A stretch of 64,000 nucleotides of DNA from Afipia sp. Root123D2 (GCF_001425835.1 NZ_LMDP01000001.1:1117476-1181475), one strand, 5' to 3'; shown: positions 43,030-52,170, counted from the first letter of the stretch. Program-made: numbers and translations. Notes: generated by a model from the sequence alone, not told the origin.

Positions 43030-45085
43030 TTCCCACAACACCGCCGACGAATCGGTTGTTCACCTTCGCCGCGGCCTTATCGGGCACGGATACAGGATTA
43101 TTCCCGTCGAGGGGAAGAAGGCCTGCGGTCTCAATTGGCCTAACGCCAAATGGACCGCGGACCAGATGGATGGACTAGCCCGCCTGCATTCAGACGCTAC
43201 GAATACCGGCATCTTGACCGGTCACGTCGTGGCTATTGACGTGGACACGCCGGATCCAGAAACGGCAAATGCCGTGGCCGCGATGGTCGAGCAGTTGCCA
43301 TGGGCCTCGGCCGCACCGTATCGCATCGGCAAGGCTCCTAAGCGGTGCTATTTGTTCCGTACAGCTTCGCCCCGCGCGAAGGCTTCTACCGGCGCCTATG
43401 AGATCGGAGGCCACAAGTGTCAGCTTGAGGTACTTGGTGCCGGGAATCAGTTCGTGGCGTTCGGCGTCCATCCCGACACCGGCAGCGAGTATCAGTGGTT
43501 TAACGGATCGCCGGCTGAGACGCCGCTTAGTGATCTACCTGATATTTCTCCAGCAGACATTGAGGAGCTGTTGGCGCGTGTAGAGGAGCATTTCGCCAGT
43601 CGCGGGACTCTGCTCAAGCGTGCCAGCAAAACACCAGCAAACGACAACGATAGGACGTCCCTTGTTTGGTCCGACCATCCCTGGTCAATGCTCAACCAGC
43701 GAGCTTACGACCATCTAGACGACTGGGTACCCCAACTCGGTCTTGAGGGATTGAAGCGATACCATTCCGGCTATCACTCAGTTGCGAGCTTCCGGCCATC
43801 GAACAGTGCATCCGCGAAGAAACGTGGCCGCGCGCTGAATATTCAGCCAGAGGGCATCTGTGATTATGCGGACAGCAACAAGGGATATACGCCGATTGAT
43901 TTGGTTGGCGCATGTTTAGGCATGCAGCCGCACGAGGCCGTGGACTGGCTGACTGAGCGAGTGGGCGAGCTTGATAACGGGACACCGCGTATCGATACCA
44001 GCAAGCTGACGTCTAAACTCGCAGGCGACGGCACAACACCGGAAATGTCAAAGCTTCGCGAGCGCTTCAACGTCACGTGGTTCGGAGATATTGAGCAAGG
44101 CAAGCCCAAAGCATGGACCATCAAAGGTGTGCTGGGTGATGGCGAGATGACCACAATCTCCGGGCTTCCTGGCACCGGTAAATCTGTCATCACAGGCGAT
44201 GGCTGCTTCCATGTGGCTGCCGGCATGGACTGGTTTGGCCGGCGGGTGACCCAGGGAATGGTCGCATACGTTGCAGCGGAGCGGCGAGCTCTAACCGAAC
44301 GCCGAATGGTAGCCTTGCGCAAGCACTACGGAGTTTACGACGTCCCGCTTGTCGTAATCAGCGGCCGCCTAGATATGACCTCGTCCCTCGTAGACGCCAA
44401 GGCACTTGCCAATGTCATCAAGCAGGCATCGGACGATTGCGGCCAACGCTGCGTCTGGATCGTGCTGGACACCCTGACGCGGGTTTTCGGTCCCGGCGAC
44501 CAAAACGCTTCGAAGGATATGTCGAAATTTATTGCGGCTTGCGATGAACTCGTACGTCTGACTGGCTCACACCTTACCGTCGTGCATCACACGGCATGGA
44601 GCGGTGAACGCGGGAAGGGCGCAATTGATCTGGATGGCGCGGTCGACGCAAGCTTTCTAGTCAGTAAGAACGCGGGAACCTACACATTGAAGTGTGACGG
44701 AGCCAACGACGGCGAGGAGGGCACGATCGCGACATTCACGATGCAGTCGGTGGAGATCGCCAAAGACGAGGAGGGCGAACCGACGACCGCGCCTGTGGTC
44801 GTGGCAGGCGAGAGCGTGGCAACCAAGATGGCAGTTTCGGGTTACGCGAAGAAAGTATTGGAGGCTCTCCGGGCGGCTGTTGCCAATGAAGGTGTTGCCC
44901 CAGAAGGCCCGAGTTTCCCTGACGGCGTCAGCGTCGTAACAGAGGACCAGTGGCGTTCCGCGTACTATGAGGCGGACGCAAACGCTGCGAATGGCACACT
45001 CCAGAAGAGATTTGTTCGGGCGAAGGCTATGCTTTCAGCCAATCAGCAAGCGCAACAGGTGGGCGAGTGGTTTTGGCCGACATAG
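43010..45085 (+). CDS. Primase-helicase replication protein
   Basis: A fused replication enzyme of 692 residues. The first part is Prim-Pol-like (GYRIIPVEGKKACGLNW, VVAIDVDTPDPET with the metal-binding Asp pair, and RCYLFRTASP). The second part is a RepA-type ATPase with Walker A GLPGTGKS, VAYVAAERRALTERR and Walker B-like VWIVLDTLTRVFG. I chose MTALAANSHN as the start. It would open and prime DNA at the repeat cluster directly after its stop. The homologous gene of element 1 is wrecked. Confidence 0.85.
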   Translation: MTALAANSHNTADESVVHLRRGLIGHGYRIIPVEGKKACGLNWPNAKWTADQMDGLARLHSDATNTGILTGHVVAIDVDTPDPETANAVAAMVEQLPWASAAPYRIGKAPKRCYLFRTASPRAKASTGAYEIGGHKCQLEVLGAGNQFVAFGVHPDTGSEYQWFNGSPAETPLSDLPDISPADIEELLARVEEHFASRGTLLKRASKTPANDNDRTSLVWSDHPWSMLNQRAYDHLDDWVPQLGLEGLKRYHSGYHSVASFRPSNSASAKKRGRALNIQPEGICDYADSNKGYTPIDLVGACLGMQPHEAVDWLTERVGELDNGTPRIDTSKLTSKLAGDGTTPEMSKLRERFNVTWFGDIEQGKPKAWTIKGVLGDGEMTTISGLPGTGKSVITGDGCFHVAAGMDWFGRRVTQGMVAYVAAERRALTERRMVALRKHYGVYDVPLVVISGRLDMTSSLVDAKALANVIKQASDDCGQRCVWIVLDTLTRVFGPGDQNASKDMSKFIAACDELVRLTGSHLTVVHHTAWSGERGKGAIDLDGAVDASFLVSKNAGTYTLKCDGANDGEEGTIATFTMQSVEIAKDEEGEPTTAPVVVAGESVATKMAVSGYAKKVLEALRAAVANEGVAPEGPSFPDGVSVVTEDQWRSAYYEADANAANGTLQKRFVRAKAMLSANQQAQQVGEWFWPT

Positions 45086-45190
45086 CCGGACAACCGGACA
45101 TGTCCGGACATTTTCTATTTTGTCCGCCCCGACACTAACCCGGACAGACACGGACACACCCCGTAGGGGTGTCCGTTGTCCGGTGTCCGG
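45086..45190. repeat. Iteron-like CCGGACA repeat cluster, candidate origin
   Basis: CCGGACA occurs at 45086, 45094, 45104 and 45140, CGGACA at 45151, and the reverse form TGTCCG(G) at 45121, 45170, 45177 and 45184. Between them is a palindrome ACACCCC-GTA-GGGGTGT. Such a mix of direct and inverted repeats beside a primase-helicase gene is what a P4-like origin looks like. The function is inference. Confidence 0.6.
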
Positions 45191-45365
45191 TCCGGGTTGG
45201 GGGGTATCCGCACACTCCAAGCCCATCGCCCCAATGACCTGCGCCCCTAGGAAAGTTTATCCGCGTGCAAAACTGGAGGGGAAACATGCCCGCGTGCAGC
45301 CGGAATTCCGGCCACGCCAAAAACCCGGCAAGGGCCAAAAAGCACATCACGTCACGAGATCCACC

Positions 45366-46142
45366 ATGCACCACCACAACGAAAATACCACACGCACTCC
45401 CGCAGAACATCGCCACATCCTGGCCCAGCAGCGCGCAGATCAAGACGACAACCGCGAGGTTCGGGCACGCAACCGCGAGTGGCCAACCTTCGGCCGGCTG
45501 AAGCGTGCGGATGCCTGGCGTGAGATCCAGGCACTGGAAAGGTTCGCACGTGACGAGGGCTTGGATATTGCGGGCGGCTTCCACGCTGCCAACGACAACA
45601 GTCCCACCGACGAAACTGGGCGTAGCGAAATCAGCCGCGTCGATGGCCGCATGGACGAGGAACTGCCTGACGCAGACGACCTGTGCGAAGCTGCTAAACT
45701 TGATGAGGATGACCGAAAGGAGGGCCGCCCTGATCTAGCTAACCGGATCCTGTATGACGACAAGAAGCGTATCATTGCCGTCAAGGTGCGCGGCCGATAC
45801 CGCTCCATGGTCGAGACATTCAGCAAGCCGCGTGGTCCGGCAGAAGATACGGCTAGGGTTACAATGGGCACTGGCTATTCGATGCCCGGCGAATTGCCCG
45901 ACGCCGACGACGAGGCGGCCCGTCGCCTCGACCACGATGCCATGAAGCGCCGCCTCGGACATGAGGTATGTCGCGTGCTGGAGTTGGCGCTGGGCACGGC
46001 TACTTCGGAGGAAATCGGCACGTCGCTTGGACTCAGCGCTAAAACCGCCGAACGAAAGGGCGTCGCTATGGTTGACGCCTGCATTGCCAAGCTGATGACC
46101 GAGTTTGCCGTGCGCGACGCTGCAGATCGGGAGGCGGCTTAG
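45366..46142 (+). CDS. HTH protein with sigma-like C-terminal domain, 258 aa
   Basis: The C-terminal section RVLELALGTATSEEIGTSLGLSAKTAERKGVAM has the look of a sigma-70 region 4 or LuxR-type helix-turn-helix. The N-terminal part is acidic and probably disordered in places. I chose MHHHNENTTR as the start. It comes after the repeat cluster and before the capsid genes, where a satellite regulator would sit. Confidence 0.55.
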   Translation: MHHHNENTTRTPAEHRHILAQQRADQDDNREVRARNREWPTFGRLKRADAWREIQALERFARDEGLDIAGGFHAANDNSPTDETGRSEISRVDGRMDEELPDADDLCEAAKLDEDDRKEGRPDLANRILYDDKKRIIAVKVRGRYRSMVETFSKPRGPAEDTARVTMGTGYSMPGELPDADDEAARRLDHDAMKRRLGHEVCRVLELALGTATSEEIGTSLGLSAKTAERKGVAMVDACIAKLMTEFAVRDAADREAA

Positions 46143-46276
46143 CCCGCGTCCGTAATTCGCCACTGACTCCGCTCTAAGCGTTAGCGGCAATTCGTTGCTG
46201 CTCGACGTGATGTGCACCTGACTCCGCATACGTGCGGAGTCCCTTTTGCACCACAGACAATCATTTTTCAAAACAT

Positions 46277-46816
46277 ATGAGGCCGCCGATGGTTCGATCC
46301 AAGGCGATCGAGGTGCTTGCGCGGCGCCTCCACCTGAATTCCGGCAGAGCCGCTGCACTTGCGCAACGTGCAGCTGAGTGTGGCGCCCTCCCAAAGGCTT
46401 CCGGCCGAAACGTGCCTGATATGGGGCCGTTACATTTGGCTAGGCTGTTGCTCTGCGTGGTCGCGGATCGTGGGCTGGGTTCCGTGCCGCAGAGCGTTCA
46501 GGAGTATTCCTGCCTTTCGGCCACCAACGGCGCTGTATTAATCGACATCGCTGAGGGGTGGATCCGAGGCACCGTGCCGACGTCCGGCATTGGGCACCTC
46601 GTAATCCAGATTGAACCGGAGCCGGCGGCTACAATCATCTCAAACTCCGGCGAACACCTGAACTACGGCCCAGAGCGATCGCGGGACGCAGCGGCCCGGA
46701 CTGTCATCGTTCCCGGCGACTCCCTCGCAGCGATCGCACTCGAATTCCGAGGCTATTCACCCGAACAGGCCGACGACGCGCTCGCTGTCGCGAAGCTGTC
46801 GCGGGCGCTCGCCTAA
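46277..46816 (+). CDS. Hypothetical phage-type protein, 179 aa
   Basis: RSKAIEVLARRLHLNSGRAAALAQRAAECG looks helical and possibly DNA-binding, while a middle part resembles a strand domain (NGAVLIDIAEGWIRG). An ending helix (SPEQADDALAVAKLSRALA). No family is recognised. It is 15 bases upstream of the next gene and seems part of the capsid unit. Confidence 0.5.
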   Translation: MRPPMVRSKAIEVLARRLHLNSGRAAALAQRAAECGALPKASGRNVPDMGPLHLARLLLCVVADRGLGSVPQSVQEYSCLSATNGAVLIDIAEGWIRGTVPTSGIGHLVIQIEPEPAATIISNSGEHLNYGPERSRDAAARTVIVPGDSLAAIALEFRGYSPEQADDALAVAKLSRALA

Positions 46817-46831
46817 ACATAAGGAAACCCA

Positions 46832-47152
46832 ATGTTCAACGCCACTCCGGCCATTCACTACGGCCACGACAAATTCGCCGAGCGAAACGGCGAGTCGGAA
46901 TTCGCGCCTTCGCCACTGACTGCCGCGCGACAAACGCTTGCAGAATTGGCGAAACGAGGTCACCCGCTCGCAACTCACATCGTCCAGATCGAAGCGGCGA
47001 TGAGAGAAAAAAAGCGTGCGGAAGCCAACGGCGAAGACGTGCCGCTGTGGGCGCGTGAGAGACTTTCGTTTCTCGATGAATACCGTGAAGACGAAGAAAT
47101 GAAAGACGCGCTTGCTGCCCTATTGCGGCATTTACAAGGACTACTAATTTGA
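46832..47152 (+). CDS. Small helical protein upstream of capsid, 106 aa
   Basis: Charged and helical (TAARQTLAELAKRGHPLATH, AAMREKKRAEANGEDV). The stop overlaps the capsid start by four bases, so they are coupled. Place and size would suit a scaffold, capsid-size or head-accessory protein, but the sequence gives no proof. Confidence 0.5.
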   Translation: MFNATPAIHYGHDKFAERNGESEFAPSPLTAARQTLAELAKRGHPLATHIVQIEAAMREKKRAEANGEDVPLWARERLSFLDEYREDEEMKDALAALLRHLQGLLI

Positions 47153-48258
47153 GTGAATTGAACAACTCTATCACCAAGCTAACCGAAGTTTTTAAGGAGG
47201 TCCGCGAAGATCACAGCACCCGCCTGAGCGAGCTTGAGCGGCGGGCTGCTCGGTCCGAGGATGCACCGTATAATCACAGCAATAGTTCCGATGAGTTCTC
47301 TCCGGGCCACGCGCTAGCTTCGTCGCAGTCGTTCAAATTGCTCGATGGCGGTCGTGTCCGCGGTCGCGCGACGGTTGAAATGGCTGCCATCACTTCTGGC
47401 GTTGGCACGGTCGGTGCCGGCACGTCCGCTGGCACTTCGCTTGTGCCAGGCCATCGCCTCCCTGGCATCATTGCGCCGGCCCAACGCGTTATGACGGTGC
47501 GCGACCTCATCGCTCCCGGCAAAACGGGGCTGGCCTCGATCGAGTACGTCAAAGAGACTGGTTATACCAATAACGCGCGACCGGTTACCGAAGGTCAGAC
47601 GAAGCCGACCTCTGAGTTAACCTTTAACATGGTCACCACTCCGGTTCGCACGATCGCTCACCTCTTCGATGCATCGTTGCAGATCCTCGCGGATTCCGAC
47701 ACGCTTGCGAGCTACATCAACGTGCGTGCGCGTTATGGCCTCACTCTGAAAGAGGAGGATCAACTTCTTTGGGGCAGTGGCACCGGGCAGAATTTACACG
47801 GAATTCTGCCGCAGGCGACAGAGTTCGACACCGGTCTTCGCAAAACCGGCGATACGAAGATTGATCTCCTGCGCCGCGCAATCCTTCAGGTTCGTCAGGC
47901 CGAGTATCGTGCGTCGGGGATCATCCTGCACCCGGATGATGTCGCGGATATCGAAACGACGAAGGACGATAACGGCCGGTACATCTACATCAACGTGGTT
48001 GAGGGCGGCACCAGCGTGATGTGGAAACTGCCGATCGTCGAAACGACTGCGATGCCGACCGGTGAGTTTGCAGTCGGCGCCTGGAATATCGCAGCGCAAG
48101 TATTCGATCGTCAGCAGGCGGTGCTTGAAGTGAGCACCGAGCACGCAGAAAATTTCGCAAAGAATATGTGTACTTTTCGGTGCGAGGAACGTTTGGCCCT
48201 TGCCGTGTACAGGCCTGAAAGTTTCGTTCACGGCGAGTTCGACGTCGCGAGCGAATAA
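47149..48258 (+). CDS. HK97-family major capsid protein
   Basis: The 369-residue product has a coiled-coil N-terminus (LNNSITKLTEVFKEVREDH…, the delta-domain position) and then the HK97 fold: YVKETGYTNNARPVTEGQTKP, LTFNMVTTPVRTIAHLFDAS, NLHGILPQ, and near the end RQQAVLEVSTEHAENF and MCTFRCEERLALAVYRPESFV. No protease, portal or large terminase gene is next to it. Starts with TTG. Confidence 0.92.
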   Translation: MSELNNSITKLTEVFKEVREDHSTRLSELERRAARSEDAPYNHSNSSDEFSPGHALASSQSFKLLDGGRVRGRATVEMAAITSGVGTVGAGTSAGTSLVPGHRLPGIIAPAQRVMTVRDLIAPGKTGLASIEYVKETGYTNNARPVTEGQTKPTSELTFNMVTTPVRTIAHLFDASLQILADSDTLASYINVRARYGLTLKEEDQLLWGSGTGQNLHGILPQATEFDTGLRKTGDTKIDLLRRAILQVRQAEYRASGIILHPDDVADIETTKDDNGRYIYINVVEGGTSVMWKLPIVETTAMPTGEFAVGAWNIAAQVFDRQQAVLEVSTEHAENFAKNMCTFRCEERLALAVYRPESFVHGEFDVASE

Positions 48259-48381
48259 CAATCTAGCCGCGCATGCCGCAGGGCGCGCGCGGTTCGCTCG
48301 CTGGTCGGACGTAAACCGGTGAGCAGGGCGGTCATCCATTCCTAAGGGTGACCGCCACCCCTTCATCAATTCTGGATTTTT

Positions 48382-48597
48382 ATGTACACCGGCACACTCG
48401 TTAAATATCTCGACAAGCGCGGCTTTGGCTTCATCGCAATAGGCGCTGGCACCGACGACGACCGCGCCTTCTTCGTCCACATCTCTGAACTGCAAAAAGC
48501 CGGCGTGGACATTCCACGGGTCGGCGAGGAATTCCTGTTTGATGTGGCCGAACGCGAGGATGGCAAAACGCGAGCGATCAACTTGCGGGCTCTTTGA
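48382..48597 (+). CDS. Cold-shock-like domain protein, 71 aa
   Basis: GTLVKYLDKRGFGFIAIGAGTDDDRAFFVHISELQKAG keeps RNP1-like RGFGFI and RNP2-like AFFVHIS, but with an acidic insert and no tryptophan. A diverged CspA-like nucleic-acid-binding protein. The stop overlaps the next start (TGATG reversed as ATGA). Confidence 0.75.
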   Translation: MYTGTLVKYLDKRGFGFIAIGAGTDDDRAFFVHISELQKAGVDIPRVGEEFLFDVAEREDGKTRAINLRAL

Positions 48598-48773
48598 TGA
48601 TCGGGATCAACTCTTTCGCAGCCGAGCTAAGGTGTGGTCGCGACTGGATACCATGCACCGTAGTTGGCATTGCTGGGGATGATGATTGTCCGCGCTTCAT
48701 TGTCATGTTCGACGATGACGATGGCCTGACCACGCTCCTGCGCGTGAGCGAAGTGCGTCGGAACGAAGGGTAG
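48597..48773 (+). CDS. Small protein, 58 aa
   Basis: ELRCGRDWIPCTVVGIAGDD, RFIVMFDDDDGLTTLLRVSEVRR: a strand-rich, small SH3-like pattern. Its start overlaps the cold-shock-like stop. It resembles small phage proteins that sit near terminase genes. Confidence 0.5.
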   Translation: MIGINSFAAELRCGRDWIPCTVVGIAGDDDCPRFIVMFDDDDGLTTLLRVSEVRRNEG

Positions 48774-48862
48774 GGGCGGTTGAAAAAGTCGAAAGCTGAG
48801 CTTTTCTCACGCCGGCGGCACCCGTTTTTACATGCATCTCCGATTCAGAAAATGGGGTCGAA

Positions 48863-49231
48863 TTGTCCAGGCCAAGAAAGCCAATGACTGTGGCTCATAT
48901 TGAGGGCCGCAATCTTGTCCATCCCGAACGATATAAGTACCGCAATGAACCTACCGCCGCTCCGCTCGGTGAGCCGTCGCCGTGGCTAACCGAGCTACAG
49001 CAAGAGGCATGGTACGGCTTCGTCGCAGAAGCTCCTTGGTTGAATGCAACACATCGATGTCTTGTTGAGATCGCCTCCATTATGCGATCGCGTCTGATGA
49101 CCGGCGGGGAGATTGGTATCCAGAGCATGAACCTACTTAGGCTCTGTGCCGGCCAAATGGGACTGACCCCTGTGGATGCCAGCAAGGTGGCATGGGCTCC
49201 GCCTGACGAGCCTGACGACCTTCTCGACTAA
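48863..49231 (+). CDS. Small terminase subunit-like protein (P27 type)
   Basis: An N-terminal basic tail (MSRPRKPM), then YRNEPTAAPLGEPSPWLTELQQEAWYGFVAEAPWLNATHRCLVEIAS and LLRLCAGQMGLTPVDASKV. The DRHQ-type WLNATHR…EIAS segment and the GLTPxxRSKV-type end fit the phage terminase P27 small-subunit family. The start is TTG 48863 or ATG 48884. No large subunit follows, so packaging would need a helper's motor. Confidence 0.78.
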   Translation: MSRPRKPMTVAHIEGRNLVHPERYKYRNEPTAAPLGEPSPWLTELQQEAWYGFVAEAPWLNATHRCLVEIASIMRSRLMTGGEIGIQSMNLLRLCAGQMGLTPVDASKVAWAPPDEPDDLLD

Positions 49232-49344
49232 TCATCGCGCCGCTCGATGTATCGCAGCACATCTTGCCGCTTCTGCCACCACCGCATGAGCAGTGCGAAG
49301 GCCGCCAAGATGGCCAGCACGCCCGCAATAATTTCTAAAATCAT
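49228..49344 (-). CDS. Single-TM small protein, 38 aa
   Basis: MILEIIAGVLAILAAFALLM, then a basic cytoplasmic tail. The stop lies at the end of the terminase gene on the other strand. No family known. Confidence 0.4.
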   Translation of the reverse strand: MILEIIAGVLAILAAFALLMRWWQKRQDVLRYIERRDD

Positions 49345-49457
49345 CAACGATCCAAAAATCGAACTACCGCACGGCCGCAATTGCCGGTCAAGCGGGTTGC
49401 AACACCGTTACGCGCGGCCACGGAGTCTAGGCGCGTGGCTTTTTAAATAGGATTTAC

Positions 49458-50951
49458 ATGACCGCTCTCAACATTATTCAATTTCCAGGCGTCTTCTACA
49501 TGTTCTGCGATACGGCGGTGTACGACAAAAGCGCAGTCGTCACGCAGTTCAAACCAAAGATTTATCCTGTGCCTACCGCGCGATCTGCGATCGGCCATAG
49601 TGGTTCGGGCGATTTGGGAAGACTGGTGTCCCTTTCTGTTCAAGGCGCCCGCTCAATTCGCGAACTCCTCGCCGATACAAAGCGCGCAGCTAAATTCTAT
49701 ATCGAGCAAGGCTTGCTATCGGGCTATGGCCCTTACCAACACAAGTTTTTTGTCGCCGGATTCTCGGACGAAGGTGAGCAGCAGTTCTGGATCATGGACT
49801 TTCGCCCTACCGTAGATGATGTGCCTGATTTTAAGCGGGTCGATCCACCTTGGGGCTCCATTCAACCGCTGATCCAGCTCGATTATGCGGAGGACGAAGT
49901 GGGAGCGAATCCTGACCGGTTCTGTCGCATGGTGTTAGAGCGGCAACGGGCCTTGCCCGTCATTACCGAGCACTGGAACGATGGCACCCCCTCGTATGTC
50001 GTCGGCGGGGCCGGCATCCTGGTAACCGTCACACCTGACACCATCACTCGGAAGGTCATAGCGTCTTGGCCCGATGTCGTCGGCCAGCGTATAAACGCCA
50101 AAGCACCCGCAAGGGATGTAGGGGCCGCGTTCCCTGGCTACGCGCTCGACACCACTAACGGTCTCGTAAAGCCGACGTCTACGACCGGTACATTGATTTC
50201 GTCTGCGACTGGTACGCTCATTACCAATACGACGACCCGGACAAGTGCCATTTTCGATGACGTAACCGACCAGCCGTCATCGGCGGCAGCGCAAAAGGCG
50301 TCCGCAACTAGCTTCTACGCCGGTAAAACTTATTTGGGCGGAAAGGCCATAGGCAAAGCGATCGTCTACGGGACCAATAACATCGGCTTCGTTAGCGGCA
50401 CGCCTAGCATCACCATCAACCTACGCGGTAAAAACGGAACCGCACCTTCAAGCGCGTCGGACGGCACGCTGCTAGGGACCTTAACTTTCACTGGCACGAG
50501 CGACGAGTCGGCTGGGCGGACGGTCAATAGCAGCGACACGACGACTGCGTACGATCATGTATTCGTTGAGGTCACTCAGTCAGGTAGTGCTGGAACGATG
50601 TGCCTTGCGGAGGTGCAGTTCTACGCGCCCGGCACCACCAGCAACATGACTGTTGTTACGACAGCGCAAACCGCGGATGCCAGCGTGGAAAACGCGAGTT
50701 GTCTTATCGAATACGACAATACCGCAGCGCCGACACTCAACACCGACCTTACCGTTGAACTCTCCTGCGACGGTGGCTCGACGTGGTCAACTACGACACT
50801 CACTCTGCTTACGGCGTATGGGCAAGGTGGGCGGTCTATGGCTAAAACCGATGATGTAGCCTGCACCGCTGGCACGTCCTACACGGCGCGAATTAAGACA
50901 CTCAATAACAAGATGATCGAGATTTATGGCGTAGCGATCTCGGTGCATTAG
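49458..50951 (+). CDS. Phage tail-like/receptor-type protein, 497 aa
   Basis: The N-terminal 200 residues (FCDTAVYDKSAVVTQFKPKI…) differ in style from the rest. The C-terminal 260 residues are Thr/Ser/Gly-rich and beta-strand-like (TSTTGTLISSATGTLITNTTTR, LGTLTFTGTSDESAGRTVNSS, then VELSCDGGSTWSTTTLTL), as in phage tail or fibre proteins. A lone tail-like gene in a satellite may alter host range or capture a helper's virions. Family uncertain. Confidence 0.55.
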   Translation: MTALNIIQFPGVFYMFCDTAVYDKSAVVTQFKPKIYPVPTARSAIGHSGSGDLGRLVSLSVQGARSIRELLADTKRAAKFYIEQGLLSGYGPYQHKFFVAGFSDEGEQQFWIMDFRPTVDDVPDFKRVDPPWGSIQPLIQLDYAEDEVGANPDRFCRMVLERQRALPVITEHWNDGTPSYVVGGAGILVTVTPDTITRKVIASWPDVVGQRINAKAPARDVGAAFPGYALDTTNGLVKPTSTTGTLISSATGTLITNTTTRTSAIFDDVTDQPSSAAAQKASATSFYAGKTYLGGKAIGKAIVYGTNNIGFVSGTPSITINLRGKNGTAPSSASDGTLLGTLTFTGTSDESAGRTVNSSDTTTAYDHVFVEVTQSGSAGTMCLAEVQFYAPGTTSNMTVVTTAQTADASVENASCLIEYDNTAAPTLNTDLTVELSCDGGSTWSTTTLTLLTAYGQGGRSMAKTDDVACTAGTSYTARIKTLNNKMIEIYGVAISVH

Positions 50952-51058
50952 CGATGAGCCCGGCCACGGCCGATGCGGGGGTGATCAACCGTGGCTGGGC
51001 CTGCCGTCCCGGAAGGGTCATGACGAAGACGGCATGTTTTAATTGCTATGGGGGCGAC

Positions 51059-51190
51059 TGCGTTCCATCAGCGGAAGAGTGATGGTGAAGTGCGGCGCGG
51101 GTCTTCGTTCAACCGCCGTTCATCTCCGCCGTAATAGGTTACGGTTTTCCAGCTGATCGCATTTTTGATACGTTCAGTCACTGCCGCCGC
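51059..51190. repeat. Non-coding block shared with element 1
   Basis: Opens CTGCGTTCCATCAGCGGAAG and closes ACGTTCAGTCACTGCCGCCGC, aligning with 20688-20818. It lies after the 51237 CxxC gene on the minus strand, just as in element 1. Together with the tail gene stop this fills 50952-51236. Confidence 0.55.
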
Positions 51191-51236
51191 AAATGGCGTC
51201 GGTGACTTTTAGTCCGCGCGCATTCGCTGGGGCAAA

Positions 51237-51419
51237 TCACTCGCCAGGAATTTCGGACGAATCCTTCAGAGGCTTAACCGCCTGCATCAGTTTTCGCACC
51301 TTCGGCGACGTGAGCGGGTCCTCATCGCATCTATAGCAAATGTAGGACGGCTTCCTCTGGTTGGAGAGGGAAGTCATCGGCTGTCCGCAGGTTGGACAAT
51401 ATGGTGTCGAACTGCCCAT
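51237..51419 (-). CDS. Small double-CxxC zinc-ribbon protein (paralogue of 20846)
   Basis: CPTC and CYRC pairs about 25 residues apart, then SPKVRKLMQAVKPLKD. Same plan as the element 1 protein at 20846 and the same conserved block downstream. Zinc-binding small protein of unknown role. Confidence 0.65.
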   Translation of the reverse strand: MGSSTPYCPTCGQPMTSLSNQRKPSYICYRCDEDPLTSPKVRKLMQAVKPLKDSSEIPGE

Positions 51420-51489
51420 AGGTAATTTTAGGCACAGTCTTGCCGCCGCGTCTGCACGGTTTGCGGTGCAGCGAGCACAAGCAGCGCGA

Positions 51490-51663
51490 CTAGTGAAGTG
51501 CTAGCAGCCCAAGTATCGGCGATGGAATCCACTGCGGAACGAATGCGATAACCAGCACAGCCGCTAGCCCGACTAAACACAGGCCTGCGCCGAGGCCGAA
51601 AAAAAACCCCAGCGCCAATTCGGAAAGGCCGTCGGCGTGCGGGTAATGGTGGCGTTTGGACAT
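51490..51663 (-). CDS. Small membrane protein, 57 aa
   Basis: MSKRHHYPHADGLSELALGF, then GLGAGLCLVGLAAVLVIAFV and LGLLALH. One long or two short TM segments. It follows the 51668 gene by four bases, so a common operon. Confidence 0.5.
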   Translation of the reverse strand: MSKRHHYPHADGLSELALGFFFGLGAGLCLVGLAAVLVIAFVPQWIPSPILGLLALH

Positions 51664-51667
51664 AATT

Positions 51668-51877
51668 TTACCGATAGATCACCCACACCACGCCGGCCGA
51701 CCACATCGCGATTGCACAGCCGAATCCAACGATCAGCGGCAAGAGATCAAGCCAGGTTAGCGGGCGCCGTTTCCGCGTACTTTCTTCGTCCACTGCTTTT
51801 ACTCGTGAGGAGGGTATACGGCTTAGAGCAGCCTCTCCACTTTTGAAGATTTCAAGCGGGTTGGGCGTATGTTCCAT
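51668..51877 (-). CDS. Single-TM protein, 69 aa (paralogue of 21394)
   Basis: A soluble N-terminus (TPNPLEIFKSGEAALSRIPS) and a C-terminal helix LLPLIVGFGCAIAMWSAGVV ending VIYR. The helix is nearly the same as the 28-residue micropeptide at 21394 of element 1, which lacks the soluble part. Role unknown. Confidence 0.6.
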   Translation of the reverse strand: MEHTPNPLEIFKSGEAALSRIPSSRVKAVDEESTRKRRPLTWLDLLPLIVGFGCAIAMWSAGVVWVIYR

Positions 51878-51978
51878 TGTGCGCTACCGGGCATAAGAAA
51901 GCGAGTGAGAATCTTTCCGGCTTCTTGCAACCCTTGCTGCTCCGAAAGCTTGATCTACCGCAAACGGAGGCGGTAGTC

Positions 51979-52134
51979 ATGATAATATCTGATTATGCAG
52001 ACCGTCTTCGACGGTGGTTGAAGCCGAGACCCAAAGTCGAAACTCCTTCTGAGAAGGACGGTGACCACTCGTCCCTGTCGGACTTGGTCCGGCTTCTGAA
52101 AGAAGATGATCCTCCGGCCAACCCGGAAAAATAG
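51979..52134 (+). CDS. Small protein, 51 aa (paralogue of 22020)
   Basis: MIISDYADRLRRWLKPRPKV, then DHSSLSDLVRLLKEDDPPA, the same length and motifs as 22020-22175 of element 1. The ATG at 51979 has GGAGG eight bases upstream; an open frame further upstream is not conserved. Confidence 0.65.
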   Translation: MIISDYADRLRRWLKPRPKVETPSEKDGDHSSLSDLVRLLKEDDPPANPEK

Positions 52135-52170
52135 GGTGGCGCGGGGCGAGGTCCACGACAAATTCCGAGA

